Source: Treponema sp.
GTDB lineage: Bacteria > Spirochaetota > Spirochaetia > Treponematales > Treponemataceae
Length of the DNA: 15,497 nucleotides
Direction of reading: 5' to 3'
Assembly: GCA_017453705.1 (NCBI GenBank)
Contig: JAFTEK010000211.1
Span: 1-15,497 of the forward strand
The notes under the pieces are model-generated. The model searched no databases. It saw nothing but the letters and a program-made list of their open reading frames with translations, and was not told where the DNA came from. Shown piece by piece: positions 6,817 through 13,262 of the stretch. The first letter of the stretch is position 1. Every line of letters begins with the position of its first letter. The translations under genes and the position numbers were made by a program.

Positions 6817-6818
6817 TT

Positions 6819-6824
6819 TATACT
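6819..6824 (+). promoter_or_regulatory. -10 box of the first ATPase gene
   Basis: TATACT matches five of six -10 bases and ends 11 bases before the ATG at 6836. The -35 position falls inside the third 23-bp repeat and is a poor match, suggesting an activator-dependent or repeat-controlled promoter. The leader would be about five bases. Confidence 0.45.
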
Positions 6825-6835
6825 ATAACAGAAGC

Positions 6836-8059
6836 ATGATTACAGTTGAAACCCTGCTCTCAGCATGTAAGAATCAGAAGGATTTATACCTCTCGCACAG
6901 CAGAAAAAGCGTTGGCCGCAATGTGAACCAAAATGCCATAAGCCCGTTGCCAGCCTTTGCCCGCATTGTGACAGGTGTGCGCCGCTGTGGGAAAAGCACG
7001 GTTGTCCAGATGCTGTTTCTTGAAAAGAATGTGTTTTACCTGAACTTTGAGGACACATCCCTGTATGAGTTTGAAACAAAAGATTTTGCGATACTGAACG
7101 AGGCGATAGCCCGCTACGTAAACGAGACCGGATGCAACTGCCTGTGCTTTGACGAGATTCAGTCCGTGAAAGACTGTGAACTCTTTGTTCACCGCAAGCT
7201 TGAGGAAGGCTTTCTGCTTGTAATCACAGGCTCCAATGCCTCCCTGCTAAGCTGGGAGCTTGGAACACATCTTACCGGAAGGCATGTCGATTGTGAGATG
7301 TTCCCCTTTTCCTACAGGGAATTCTGCCTGCTCAGAAAATGCGAAATCTCCGACGAGAGTTTTTCCGACTACCTCAGGACTGGAGGCTTTCCGGAATTCA
7401 TCAAGGACGGGAACCCGGAGATTCTGCAGCGGCTTTTTGACGATATAATCACACGGGACATAGCGGTACGGCACTCCATACGCGACATACGGACTTTGAA
7501 AGTTCTGTCCCTGTACCTTGCCTCAAACTGCGGCAACCTTATCACGGGCGGTAAACTTTCCGCCCATCTTGGCTTGAAAACATCCGTCACGGTGCTTGAG
7601 TACCTGTCTTTTCTGGAGCAGAGCTACCTCTTCTTCTATATGCCAAAGTTCAGTTATTCCGCAAAGTCACAGGCGGTGAACCCAAAGAAAGTTTACTGCA
7701 TAGACACGGGCATGACCCGCTGCGTGACGCTTTCCTCCAATCCTGACCTCGGGCGGATGCTGGAAAATGCCGTGTTCCTCGAACTGAGGCGGCGCACAAA
7801 GAACATCTGGTATTACTCGGAAGCAGCCTTTGAGTGCGACTTCCTGTATGGGAGCGGAGCCGTCCCGGAAAACGCGGTGCAGGTATGCTATGAGCTTACG
7901 AACGAGAACCGGGAGCGGGAAGTGAAGGGGCTGGTCGAAACCTGCCGGAAATTCCCGAACGTGAAGCCCGTCATAGTGACATTCCGGCAGCGCGACAAAA
8001 TCTCATACAGCGGGATGATTATAGACGTTGTTTCAGCCACGGACTTCTTCACAAGCTAG
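6836..8059 (+). CDS. AAA ATPase with DUF4143 C-terminal domain
   Basis: A 407-residue cytoplasmic ATPase of the AAA_14/DUF4143 type, whose biological role is unknown. The Walker A motif is GVRRCGKST (residues 47-55), Walker B is CLCFDEIQ with Asp106-Glu107, and the sensor-like segment ITGSNASLL follows near 130. The C-terminal half is DUF4143: DIITRDIAVRHSIRDI, then a winged-helix-like part and the PD-(D/E)XK-like segment ECDFLYGSG with Asp335 and QVCYEL (349-354). In the latter Gln and Tyr replace the usual Glu and Lys of an active nuclease, so cleavage is doubtful. No good ribosome-binding site precedes the ATG. Its last 32 bases up to the stop recur at 9807-9838. It is convergent with the second ATPase gene. 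Confidence 0.88.
   Translation: MITVETLLSACKNQKDLYLSHSRKSVGRNVNQNAISPLPAFARIVTGVRRCGKSTVVQMLFLEKNVFYLNFEDTSLYEFETKDFAILNEAIARYVNETGCNCLCFDEIQSVKDCELFVHRKLEEGFLLVITGSNASLLSWELGTHLTGRHVDCEMFPFSYREFCLLRKCEISDESFSDYLRTGGFPEFIKDGNPEILQRLFDDIITRDIAVRHSIRDIRTLKVLSLYLASNCGNLITGGKLSAHLGLKTSVTVLEYLSFLEQSYLFFYMPKFSYSAKSQAVNPKKVYCIDTGMTRCVTLSSNPDLGRMLENAVFLELRRRTKNIWYYSEAAFECDFLYGSGAVPENAVQVCYELTNENREREVKGLVETCRKFPNVKPVIVTFRQRDKISYSGMIIDVVSATDFFTS
8027..8058 (+). repeat. 32-bp direct repeat, left copy (3' end of the first ATPase gene)
   Basis: The sequence GTTGTTTCAGCCACGGAC and the following 14 bases, encoding the C-terminal VVSATDFFTS and most of the stop codon, recur at 9807-9838 with one mismatch (C at 8044 is T at 9824). 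The two copies flank the second ATPase gene. Confidence 0.85.
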
Positions 8060-8080
8060 GCGAAGTGCAAGGATGTCATC

Positions 8081-8141
8081 TGAGCCAGTACAAAAGTCAG
8101 TCGAGCCAGTTGCAAAAGTCAGTCACTTTTATACTGGCTCA
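8081..8141. terminator. Bidirectional hairpin between convergent ATPase genes, with duplicated arm
   Basis: TGAGCCAGTACAAAAGT (8081-8097) pairs with ACTTTTATACTGGCTCA (8125-8141) with one mismatch. A second copy of the 5' arm at 8103-8119 can pair with the same 3' arm in a tighter hairpin (AAAAGT CAGTC ACTTTT at its tip). The stop codon of the minus-strand ATPase lies in the 3' arm. Location between convergent genes and A/T-rich inner stems suit two-way termination. Confidence 0.6.
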
Positions 8142-9578
8142 TCTAAACAAATCGTCGAAAGTGATTACTTTAACAAATGCCCCGCTGTATTCGTTTTTCT
8201 CAAGTCCGTATGTTGTTATCAGCGTGCTGTATACGGACATTTTCCGGGGAATCATTGCAAGCAGCGCCTCTATTCTCCTTTGAATGGTACGATAGTATTC
8301 CTTGCTCACCGCAAAATCATCAGCGTAAAACTTTATCTCGCACATATTAATCACGTTATCTTTTCTCGAGATAAGCATATCAATCTGCATACCATCCTCA
8401 TCATCCGCCTTCTTCGTCCAGGCTGATTCCGAGGAAATCACATCCCTTATCCCCAGTGCATCTTTAATCTGGTCAATGTGGGCAAAGCAGACATTTTCAA
8501 AAGCATAGCCCCTCCATGCTATTACTTGTGGCTGTGCTGTATTTTGCTGCCAAAACCGCTTGTTTTTCTCAGTCTGATTTCTTACAAAATGCAGATAGAA
8601 CAGGCAGAACGAATCGGTCAGCTTATAGTGCTCTTCCTTCTTGGAAAAGCCAAACGGTACGTACCTTGCTACAAAATCACTGGCAATGAGGGCATTAAGG
8701 TCTTTCGTCAAATGTCCTCCATCCGAAACATGTAACATTTCAGCGATATTTTTTCTTGTATACCCCATGTTTCTTGTATATAAGAGTTCAACGATAGTTT
8801 TTGTAGACTCCGGCCTCTTGAATACAGATTCAAAGAGCCTGTCATATTCCAGCTTTAACTTTGCATCTTCCGAAAAAAACACATTGTCTACATTTTGTGC
8901 AAAGCTCAGTTCTGCATCCATGTATTCCATATAATACGGAATTCCGCCAAACACCATATAACTCTGGACGATATCATATCGCGAAAACGGAACATCTTTA
9001 CTCTTATAATATGCTTCGCATTCCGACAGAGTAAACGGAGACAGCTTTATTTCATGGGTCACTCTCCCGTACAATCCGCCATGGTTGTTTATCAACTCAT
9101 TTTCCATCCATGAATTGGCACTTCCGCAGATAACAACCATAAGGTTCTTCCTGTGGCAGCCCCATGTGTTCCAGAACCCTTCAAATGCCTGGATAAATCC
9201 TGACCTGGGCGTGTCAAGCCAAGGCAACTCATCTAAAAAAACAACCTGCCTGGTTCCGCCATCGATCCTTTGCAGCAGTTTTTCCAGCAGGAAAAATGCA
9301 TCGAGCCAATTCCCAGGTTTCTCCTCAGCTTCCATTCCATAAAGCTTTAAGGAATTATAAAAGTGATTCAGTTGTGCTTCCAAAAGACCTTTGGCCTCTT
9401 CCTCTACCGGAGACAGTCCTGCGTGTCTGAACGTTATCCTATCCTGAAGCACCTCGTCAACCAGATATGTTTTTCCTACCCTGCGCCTTCCATATACAGC
9501 CACAAGTTCCGCTTTATTGGAACTATACAGTTTTTCCAGTTCTTTTATCTCTTTTTCCCTTCCAATCATTCTCATCAT
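8139..9578 (-). CDS. AAA ATPase with C-terminal DUF234-like / PD-(D/E)XK domain
   Basis: A 479-residue cytoplasmic ATPase of the large prokaryotic ATPase_2/DUF234-type group; role unknown. The N-terminus IGREKEIKELEKLYSS is typical of the group. Walker A is VYGRRRVGKTYL (Gly30-Thr37) and Walker B is VVFLDELPWLD with Asp116-Glu117. A middle winged-helix part (YTRKNIAEMLHVSDGGHLTK) precedes a C-terminal nuclease-like domain with MQIDML (Asp400) and CEIKF (Glu414, Lys416), an intact D...ExK signature, unlike the first ATPase. The ATG at 9578 is chosen; ATGs at 9575 and 9569 and a TTG at 9584 are alternatives, and none has a clear ribosome-binding site. It has its own strong promoter inside an inverted-repeat array. 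Confidence 0.87.
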   Translation of the reverse strand: MMRMIGREKEIKELEKLYSSNKAELVAVYGRRRVGKTYLVDEVLQDRITFRHAGLSPVEEEAKGLLEAQLNHFYNSLKLYGMEAEEKPGNWLDAFFLLEKLLQRIDGGTRQVVFLDELPWLDTPRSGFIQAFEGFWNTWGCHRKNLMVVICGSANSWMENELINNHGGLYGRVTHEIKLSPFTLSECEAYYKSKDVPFSRYDIVQSYMVFGGIPYYMEYMDAELSFAQNVDNVFFSEDAKLKLEYDRLFESVFKRPESTKTIVELLYTRNMGYTRKNIAEMLHVSDGGHLTKDLNALIASDFVARYVPFGFSKKEEHYKLTDSFCLFYLHFVRNQTEKNKRFWQQNTAQPQVIAWRGYAFENVCFAHIDQIKDALGIRDVISSESAWTKKADDEDGMQIDMLISRKDNVINMCEIKFYADDFAVSKEYYRTIQRRIEALLAMIPRKMSVYSTLITTYGLEKNEYSGAFVKVITFDDLFR

Positions 9579-9591
9579 ACCCAAAACAAGC

Positions 9592-9710
9592 TTTATCGGG
9601 CGGATTCGGTCGATAATGCAGCGTTGTCGCCCATTTAATCTCTATTCATATTATATTTGACATTTAACGGGCGGTCAAGGGCAAAAACACCCCGTTGTCG
9701 CCCGTTTAAT
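9592..9710. repeat. Two copies of an inverted-arm element around the second ATPase promoter
   Basis: GTTGTCGCCCATTTAAT (9623-9639) and GTTGTCGCCCGTTTAAT (9694-9710) are 71 bases apart and differ at one position. Each is preceded by an inverted partner: TTTATCGGGCGG at 9592-9603 and ATTTAACGGGCGG at 9662-9674. Each pair forms GGGCG...CGCCC arms of about 48 bases. One partner lies inside the spacer of the promoter and another pair lies in the leader, so operator or leader-hairpin roles are both possible. Confidence 0.65.
9650..9678 (-). promoter_or_regulatory. Strong sigma70-type promoter of the second ATPase gene
   Basis: On the minus strand TTGACC (9678-9673), a 17-base spacer and a perfect TATAAT (9655-9650). 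Transcription is predicted from about 9643, giving a leader of roughly 65 bases that contains an inverted-arm element and no clear ribosome-binding site. Confidence 0.7.
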
Positions 9711-9806
9711 TTTCTTTTCCAGCGAGAAGCCGCTGTAGGCACCCGCTGCCGCCACCACCCTGGCCACGCTCGCAAGGTCATCCGCATAGACGACAACCGG
9801 CGTGAG
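9711..9806 (-). pseudogene. Possible short gene fragment (unidentified)
   Basis: One minus-strand frame without a start reads PVVVYADDLASVARVV then AAAGAYSGFSLEKK, with the G/C-rich third codon positions typical of the core genes here. The opposite frame is rich in Arg, His and Cys and looks like antisense. The frame is broken by TGA just upstream, inside the 32-bp repeat, and runs out in the promoter region. It may be a remnant of a core gene cut by a rearrangement. The source gene is not recognised. Confidence 0.3.
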
Positions 9807-9838
9807 GTTGTTTCAGCCACGGATTTCTTCACAAGCTA
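9807..9838 (+). repeat. 32-bp direct repeat, right copy (orphan DUF4143-ATPase tail)
   Basis: Matches 31 of 32 bases of the 3' end of the first ATPase gene, including VVSATDFFTS followed by TAA at 9837-9839, but without an ATPase gene in front of it. It is either the scar of an insertion or the last trace of a paralogous ATPase gene. The rest of the gene-free stretch to 9985 shows only weak inverted repeats (for example CGCTT/AAGCG near 9940). Confidence 0.75.
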
Positions 9839-9985
9839 ATGAGGGATAAAAGAAAATCAAAGTCGCCTGTTTTTCTTATTCATGCCGCCGCGAACAAGCA
9901 GCCCGGCTAGGCGGACAGTTTTACTTCTGGCTATCGCTTAAATTTTCAAGCGGTGCAAGGCCACAGGGATCAGCTTCCGTAACAA

Positions 9986-10387
9986 TTATTCTTTTGTCCA
10001 ATCCTCTACTTTTATCCAAGGCACTCTTTCAAATTCCCCAACATTGTTTGTAACTACAATCAAATCATTTGTCATTGCTTGTGCCGCAATTTCCATATCA
10101 TACGGGCCGATTGGAGTTCCTTTCTTTTCAAGATAAGCTCTAATCAATCCAAAATTCTCAGCGTCATTTGGATTGAAATTTATAATCGTGAATGGAGAGA
10201 CAAAATCCAATACAGCCTGATGCTCTTTTACCGGGTTTTGACTTTTTGCTGCTCCATACTCCAATTCCGCAACCGTAAGCACTGACAAATGCATTAGCGA
10301 TGGAGAATGCATTTTTATTCTTTCTCGCAAAAGGGGAGATTTATTTCTAATCAGGAAGATGCAGATATTAGAATCCAGCAAATACAT
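9986..10387 (-). CDS. vapC: Type II toxin, PIN-domain ribonuclease VapC
   Basis: A 133-residue PIN-domain toxin, expected to cleave RNA in the cytoplasm when freed from VapB. Acidic and conserved residues are in place: LLDSNI with Asp5, TVAELEYGA with Glu41, IGPYDMEIAAQA with Asp97, and the C-terminal VVTNNVGEFERVP with Asn114/Asn115 and Glu118, ending KVEDW as in many VapC proteins. The length is typical. Its ATG shares one base with the stop of vapB (TGATG), so translation is coupled. G+C content is clearly lower than in the Rnf block, consistent with horizontal acquisition. Confidence 0.93.
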   Translation of the reverse strand: MYLLDSNICIFLIRNKSPLLRERIKMHSPSLMHLSVLTVAELEYGAAKSQNPVKEHQAVLDFVSPFTIINFNPNDAENFGLIRAYLEKKGTPIGPYDMEIAAQAMTNDLIVVTNNVGEFERVPWIKVEDWTKE

Positions 10388-10617
10388 CAGAGACCTGACC
10401 GAACTTGCATTTCTGGTTGCTTTCTTCCATCCGCCATAAAGTCATCCGAAAATTCAGAAAAACTTCTGTCGAATGCTTCCCATGGATTTTCCTTTGGGAA
10501 AAGTATAATTGTACTTCCAACTCTTTGAATGCACATTTCGCCTTCCGATACGGAAAACTCTTTGGGAATGCGGACAGCCTGGCTATTGCCACTGGTAAAT
10601 ACCTTTGTATACATCAT
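10387..10617 (-). CDS. vapB: Antitoxin VapB (AbrB/MazE-like DNA-binding fold)
   Basis: A 76-residue antitoxin. The N-terminus MMYTKVFTSGNSQAVRIPKE, with the GNSQAVRIP signature, is the AbrB-type swapped-hairpin DNA-binding domain. The C-terminal part (NPWEAFDRSFSEFSDDFM) is the acidic, aromatic segment expected to occupy VapC. The start at 10617 has a perfect AGGAGG eight bases upstream. It leads the two-gene operon with vapC and probably represses its own promoter. Confidence 0.92.
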   Translation of the reverse strand: MMYTKVFTSGNSQAVRIPKEFSVSEGEMCIQRVGSTIILFPKENPWEAFDRSFSEFSDDFMADGRKQPEMQVRSGL

Positions 10618-10638
10618 TGTGGATTCCTCCTAAGATTA

Positions 10639-10668
10639 AGTATATACTGAGGTATTTATATCTGTCAA
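10639..10668 (-). promoter_or_regulatory. vapBC promoter with palindromic operator
   Basis: Minus-strand TTGACA (10668-10663, perfect), an 18-base spacer and TATACT (10644-10639). The -10 lies within the perfect palindrome AGTATATACT (10639-10648), the likely VapB/VapBC operator. The transcription start near 10632 leaves a short leader just long enough for the ribosome-binding site. Confidence 0.75.
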
Positions 10669-10784
10669 GTTTTGCAGTTACGGATGTGAGGCAGTGGCAG
10701 TTGCCATTGATGGCATCTTCCGTGACAGGGAGAGCGGAGAGGCGTACGCCCCTTGCCCTCCCTTTCTGGCATCTCATTCAGACA

Positions 10785-10826
10785 GCACTCTCTAAAAACC
10801 GCCAGAGGCAAGTTTTTAGGGAGTGC
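10785..10826 (-). terminator. Long hairpin terminator downstream of the DUF4867 gene
   Basis: GCACTCCCTAAAAAC pairs with GTTTTTAGAGAGTGC over 15 positions (one G-T wobble or mismatch, depending on strand) around a 12-base loop, four bases after the stop codon. The stem has A/T-rich inner pairs, so it may be read from either strand. Confidence 0.6.
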
Positions 10827-10829
10827 CAT

Positions 10830-11483
10830 TTACTTGCTCTTCGCAATATCGATGTTTGCACCGGTGAGGCCGACAAAGGCACCAGCCTTCGCTTCGCTTG
10901 AATCCGGATGCGCAATGAGCCACTTGTTGCGTGCCCAGAGAAGCTTGTCCTCCAGATTCTTTTCGGTCACGGCAGGCTTTTCCGTGTTCGTGTCCTTCGG
11001 AAGGACGATGACAACGCGGAAACCTTCCTTGGAGACCTCGCCGTTCTTGACAGCAGTACAGGGTGCATAGTGGAGGGTTGTCTCGTACACCTGGACGACT
11101 GTTCCCTTCGGGACGTAGAAAGCCTCTACGGCATTGGTGTCAAGCTTTCCCTTTTTGACGCTCTGAAGCGGTGCAAGAAGCAGGACGATATCATTGGCAG
11201 GTATGTTAAGCTCGGAACCACGGTGCCATTCAAGGCAGTTCAGCTTCGTGTTGTTGCCGTTGCAGTAACCGACCTGAATCGGCATTCCGCCGTACGCATT
11301 GTCGCTGAATTCCTTGGCTATCGGCAGGGATTCCAGTCCGGCATCGCCGGGCTCGTAAATGACGGCATTGTCCGGCTTTTTGGTCGTGTCGTCCAGTTTT
11401 TTAAGAAGGTCCGTTACATCATAGCCGGTAAGGACCTTACCGTACTTTTCAAAACTGCGACTGTAGATTGGTTTGATACGCAT
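10830..11483 (-). CDS. DUF4867 family protein (cupin-like)
   Basis: A 217-residue cytoplasmic protein of unknown function. I recognise the DUF4867 pattern: KYGKVLTGYDVTDLLKKL near the N-terminus, then GGMPIQVGYCNGNNTKLNCL and EWHRGSE, followed by PANDIVLLLAP, AFYVPKGTVVQVYETTLHYA and PC, GFRVVIVLPKDTN, and ARNKWLIAHP near the C-terminus. Conserved His, Glu and Cys residues and the beta-rich pattern suggest a cupin-type metal-binding barrel, possibly acting on a sugar, but no substrate can be named. The start has GAGGAG nine bases upstream. It lies downstream of rnfB on the same strand, across a 213-base gap holding a nine-G tract, so it probably has separate control. Confidence 0.82.
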   Translation of the reverse strand: MRIKPIYSRSFEKYGKVLTGYDVTDLLKKLDDTTKKPDNAVIYEPGDAGLESLPIAKEFSDNAYGGMPIQVGYCNGNNTKLNCLEWHRGSELNIPANDIVLLLAPLQSVKKGKLDTNAVEAFYVPKGTVVQVYETTLHYAPCTAVKNGEVSKEGFRVVIVLPKDTNTEKPAVTEKNLEDKLLWARNKWLIAHPDSSEAKAGAFVGLTGANIDIAKSK

Positions 11484-11544
11484 GCTTTTTTACTCCTCTA
11501 TTCCGCTTGTGCGGATGATTCTTTAATGAGACAGGTTCAAGAAG

Positions 11545-11553
11545 CCCCCCCCC
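11545..11553. repeat. Nine-base C/G homopolymer in the DUF4867 leader region
   Basis: Nine consecutive C (G on the minus strand), about 60 bases upstream of the DUF4867 gene. On the minus strand it lies inside a tiny open frame with a good ribosome-binding site (AAAGGAG, then ATG AAG TTG CGG...) that ends after eight codons with nine G. Confidence 0.7.
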
Positions 11554-11696
11554 GCAACTTCATCGCAATGGACTCCTTTGAAACTGCCTCGCTATTATCA
11601 AACTGTTTTTCTGACAGTATTGCCAGCGAATATAAAAACGCCGTCCGCCTGTTGCCGCCCGTATAGTGCCGCGTGCCTGATATGCCGCCGCCCCCT

Positions 11697-12503
11697 CTAT
11701 GCCGACTGGAACAGGCTCAGCACTTTGTCGGGACAGGCCTTGACGCACTCGCCGCAGGCCGTGCACTTGCTGTAGTCCACCTGGGGTATGCCGCTGCTTA
11801 TGTCTATGCAGCCCTCGGGGCACTTCTTGGCGCACAGGCCGCACTTGAAGCAGCCCACCGAGCAGTCCTTCTTTATCTGCGGCTTGTTGTCGCTGTGGTT
11901 GGAACAGGCGGCAACGGAGCCTTTCAAATCCGCCGGGACAAGCGAGAAGAGGTGCTTGGGGCACTCCTTGACGCACTTGCCGCAGCCGGTGCACTTGTCG
12001 CGGATGACATGGGGCAGACCGTCCGCGCCCATCTTGAGCGCGTCAAAGGGACAGGCTTCCACGCAGTCGCCGAATCCCACGCAGCCGAACGCGCAGAGCT
12101 TGGTTCCGCCGACGGCGAGGTTCGCCGCCTTGCAGGTGCGCACTCCGTTGTATACCCCCCTGCTCTTGGCACATTCGTTCGTTCCCGCACAGGCAAGGAA
12201 GCTCACCTTCTTCTCTCCCGCCCCGGCGGCGACTCCCATTATCCGGGCGATTTTTGCCGCCGTGTCAGGGCCGCCCGCGACACATCCGTTGACCGGAGCT
12301 TCTCCCTTGGCCACCGCCGCCGCAAATGCCGCACAGCCCGCGAATCCGCAGCCGCCGCAGTTGCCGCCGGAGAGGGCCGCCTGAATCTCTTCTATCTTGG
12401 GGTCAACCTTCACCGCGAAAATCTTCTTGAACAGGCCGAGCGCCACGCCCAGGATGAACGCGATGATGAAGGCGACGATTATCGTTATGACTATTGTGTT
12501 CAT
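11697..12503 (-). CDS. rnfB: Rnf complex subunit B (iron-sulfur ferredoxin-like)
   Basis: Electron-input subunit of the Rnf ferredoxin:NAD+ oxidoreductase at the inner face of the membrane. The 268-residue protein starts with a membrane anchor (TIVITIIVAFIIAFILG). A [4Fe-4S] motif of the Fe-S domain follows (GGNCGGCGFAGC and a later Cys). Four ferredoxin-type Cys groups come next: CAFGCVGFGDCVEACP, CTGCGKCVKECP, CSVGCFKCGLCAKKCP and CTACGECVKACP. This high cluster count matches the clostridial-type RnfB. The ATG at 12503 is chosen over upstream starts because AAGGAG lies six bases before it and the anchor begins there. It is the last rnf gene, separated from rnfA by 180 bases, unlike the overlapping D-G-E-A genes. 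Confidence 0.96.
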   Translation of the reverse strand: MNTIVITIIVAFIIAFILGVALGLFKKIFAVKVDPKIEEIQAALSGGNCGGCGFAGCAAFAAAVAKGEAPVNGCVAGGPDTAAKIARIMGVAAGAGEKKVSFLACAGTNECAKSRGVYNGVRTCKAANLAVGGTKLCAFGCVGFGDCVEACPFDALKMGADGLPHVIRDKCTGCGKCVKECPKHLFSLVPADLKGSVAACSNHSDNKPQIKKDCSVGCFKCGLCAKKCPEGCIDISSGIPQVDYSKCTACGECVKACPDKVLSLFQSA

Positions 12504-12683
12504 GTTTCTCCTTACTCTTGTATGGCACGATGTGCCGCCGCGCCCGCATCGGACACAGCGGCGCATCTACCAGCGCACTACGCGCCCCTGTTTAGGGAAG
12601 CTCGAAAAACTTCAGTTTTGCCTTGGCAACGCCGTGGCTCCGCTGGCGGTTCCGAGCTACCCCTTTGTTTCGTCCGGCTCCGC
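12504..12683 (-). other. Structured spacer between rnfA and rnfB
   Basis: A 180-base gap inside the rnf operon, rich in overlapping dyads. Two of them compete: GGCAC ATC GTGCC (12536-12524) just before the rnfB ribosome-binding site, and GATGTGCCGC with GCGGCGCATC (12529-12567), which shares the same bases. Further stems are GAAG/CTTC near 12600 and TTGCC/GGCAA near 12620. No coding frame with convincing composition was found. It could be an RNA-processing or stability element or an internal control site for rnfB. Confidence 0.4.
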
Positions 12684-13262
12684 CTACTTTATCAAGCCCT
12701 TGAAGCCCAGGAAGGCCAAGCTCAGAAGCCCCGCCGCCACAAAGAGGATGGGCGTTCCGTCAAAGCTCTTGGGTACCTTCGCCGTCTTGAGCTTGTTCCT
12801 GACCCCGGACATGATGACCATGCTCAGCAGGAATCCCGCCGCAGAGCCGAGCGCATAGACGATGCTCTCCGCATAATTGTAGTTCTTGCTGATGCAGTTT
12901 ATCGTCACGCCGAGAACCGCACAGTTTGTCGTAATGAGCGACAGGAAGATGCCCATCGAAGAATAGAGGGCGGGCGCGGACTTCTTGAGGTAGAACTCAA
13001 CCAGCTGCACGAGCGAGGCGATTACCAAAATGAAGAAGAGCGTCTGCAGGAACTGCAGGCCGAGCGGAACCATGACCAAGTTGTAAATGGGCCATGTCAC
13101 GGCAGTCGCAAGCACGATGACGAACGTTGTCGCAAGACCCATGCCAGTCGCCTTGCCCGTCTCTCCCGTCATGCCAATGAAGGGGCAGAGCGCAAGGTAC
13201 TGCATGAAGACAACGTTGTCCACCAGCATGGAGCCTATGAAAATCTTAAGCAATGTGCTCAT
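12684..13262 (-). CDS. rnfA: Rnf complex membrane subunit A
   Basis: A 192-residue integral membrane protein with about six transmembrane helices, paralogous to RnfE, forming the Rnf membrane core. Family landmarks are FIGSMLVDNVVFMQYLALCP near the N-terminus and LSLITTNCAVLGVTINC in the middle; each carries one of the two conserved Cys residues (LCP and TNC) known to bind an Fe-S centre within the membrane. The start overlaps the rnfE stop by four bases (ATGA). The length is normal for the family. Confidence 0.97.
   Translation of the reverse strand: MSTLLKIFIGSMLVDNVVFMQYLALCPFIGMTGETGKATGMGLATTFVIVLATAVTWPIYNLVMVPLGLQFLQTLFFILVIASLVQLVEFYLKKSAPALYSSMGIFLSLITTNCAVLGVTINCISKNYNYAESIVYALGSAAGFLLSMVIMSGVRNKLKTAKVPKSFDGTPILFVAAGLLSLAFLGFKGLIK

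Noticed and set aside
9711..9806. YADD as a reverse transcriptase active site
   Set aside because: The surrounding residues do not fit reverse transcriptase motifs and the frame is under 50 residues.
8027..9838. Insertion sequence bounded by target-site duplications
   Set aside because: No transposase is present, and a 32-bp duplication is longer than typical for insertion sequences; kept only as a recombination scar.
9635..9839. 60- and 65-residue frames in the gap between the second ATPase and vapC
   Set aside because: They cross the promoter and repeat array; only the short tail and fragment described above have any support.
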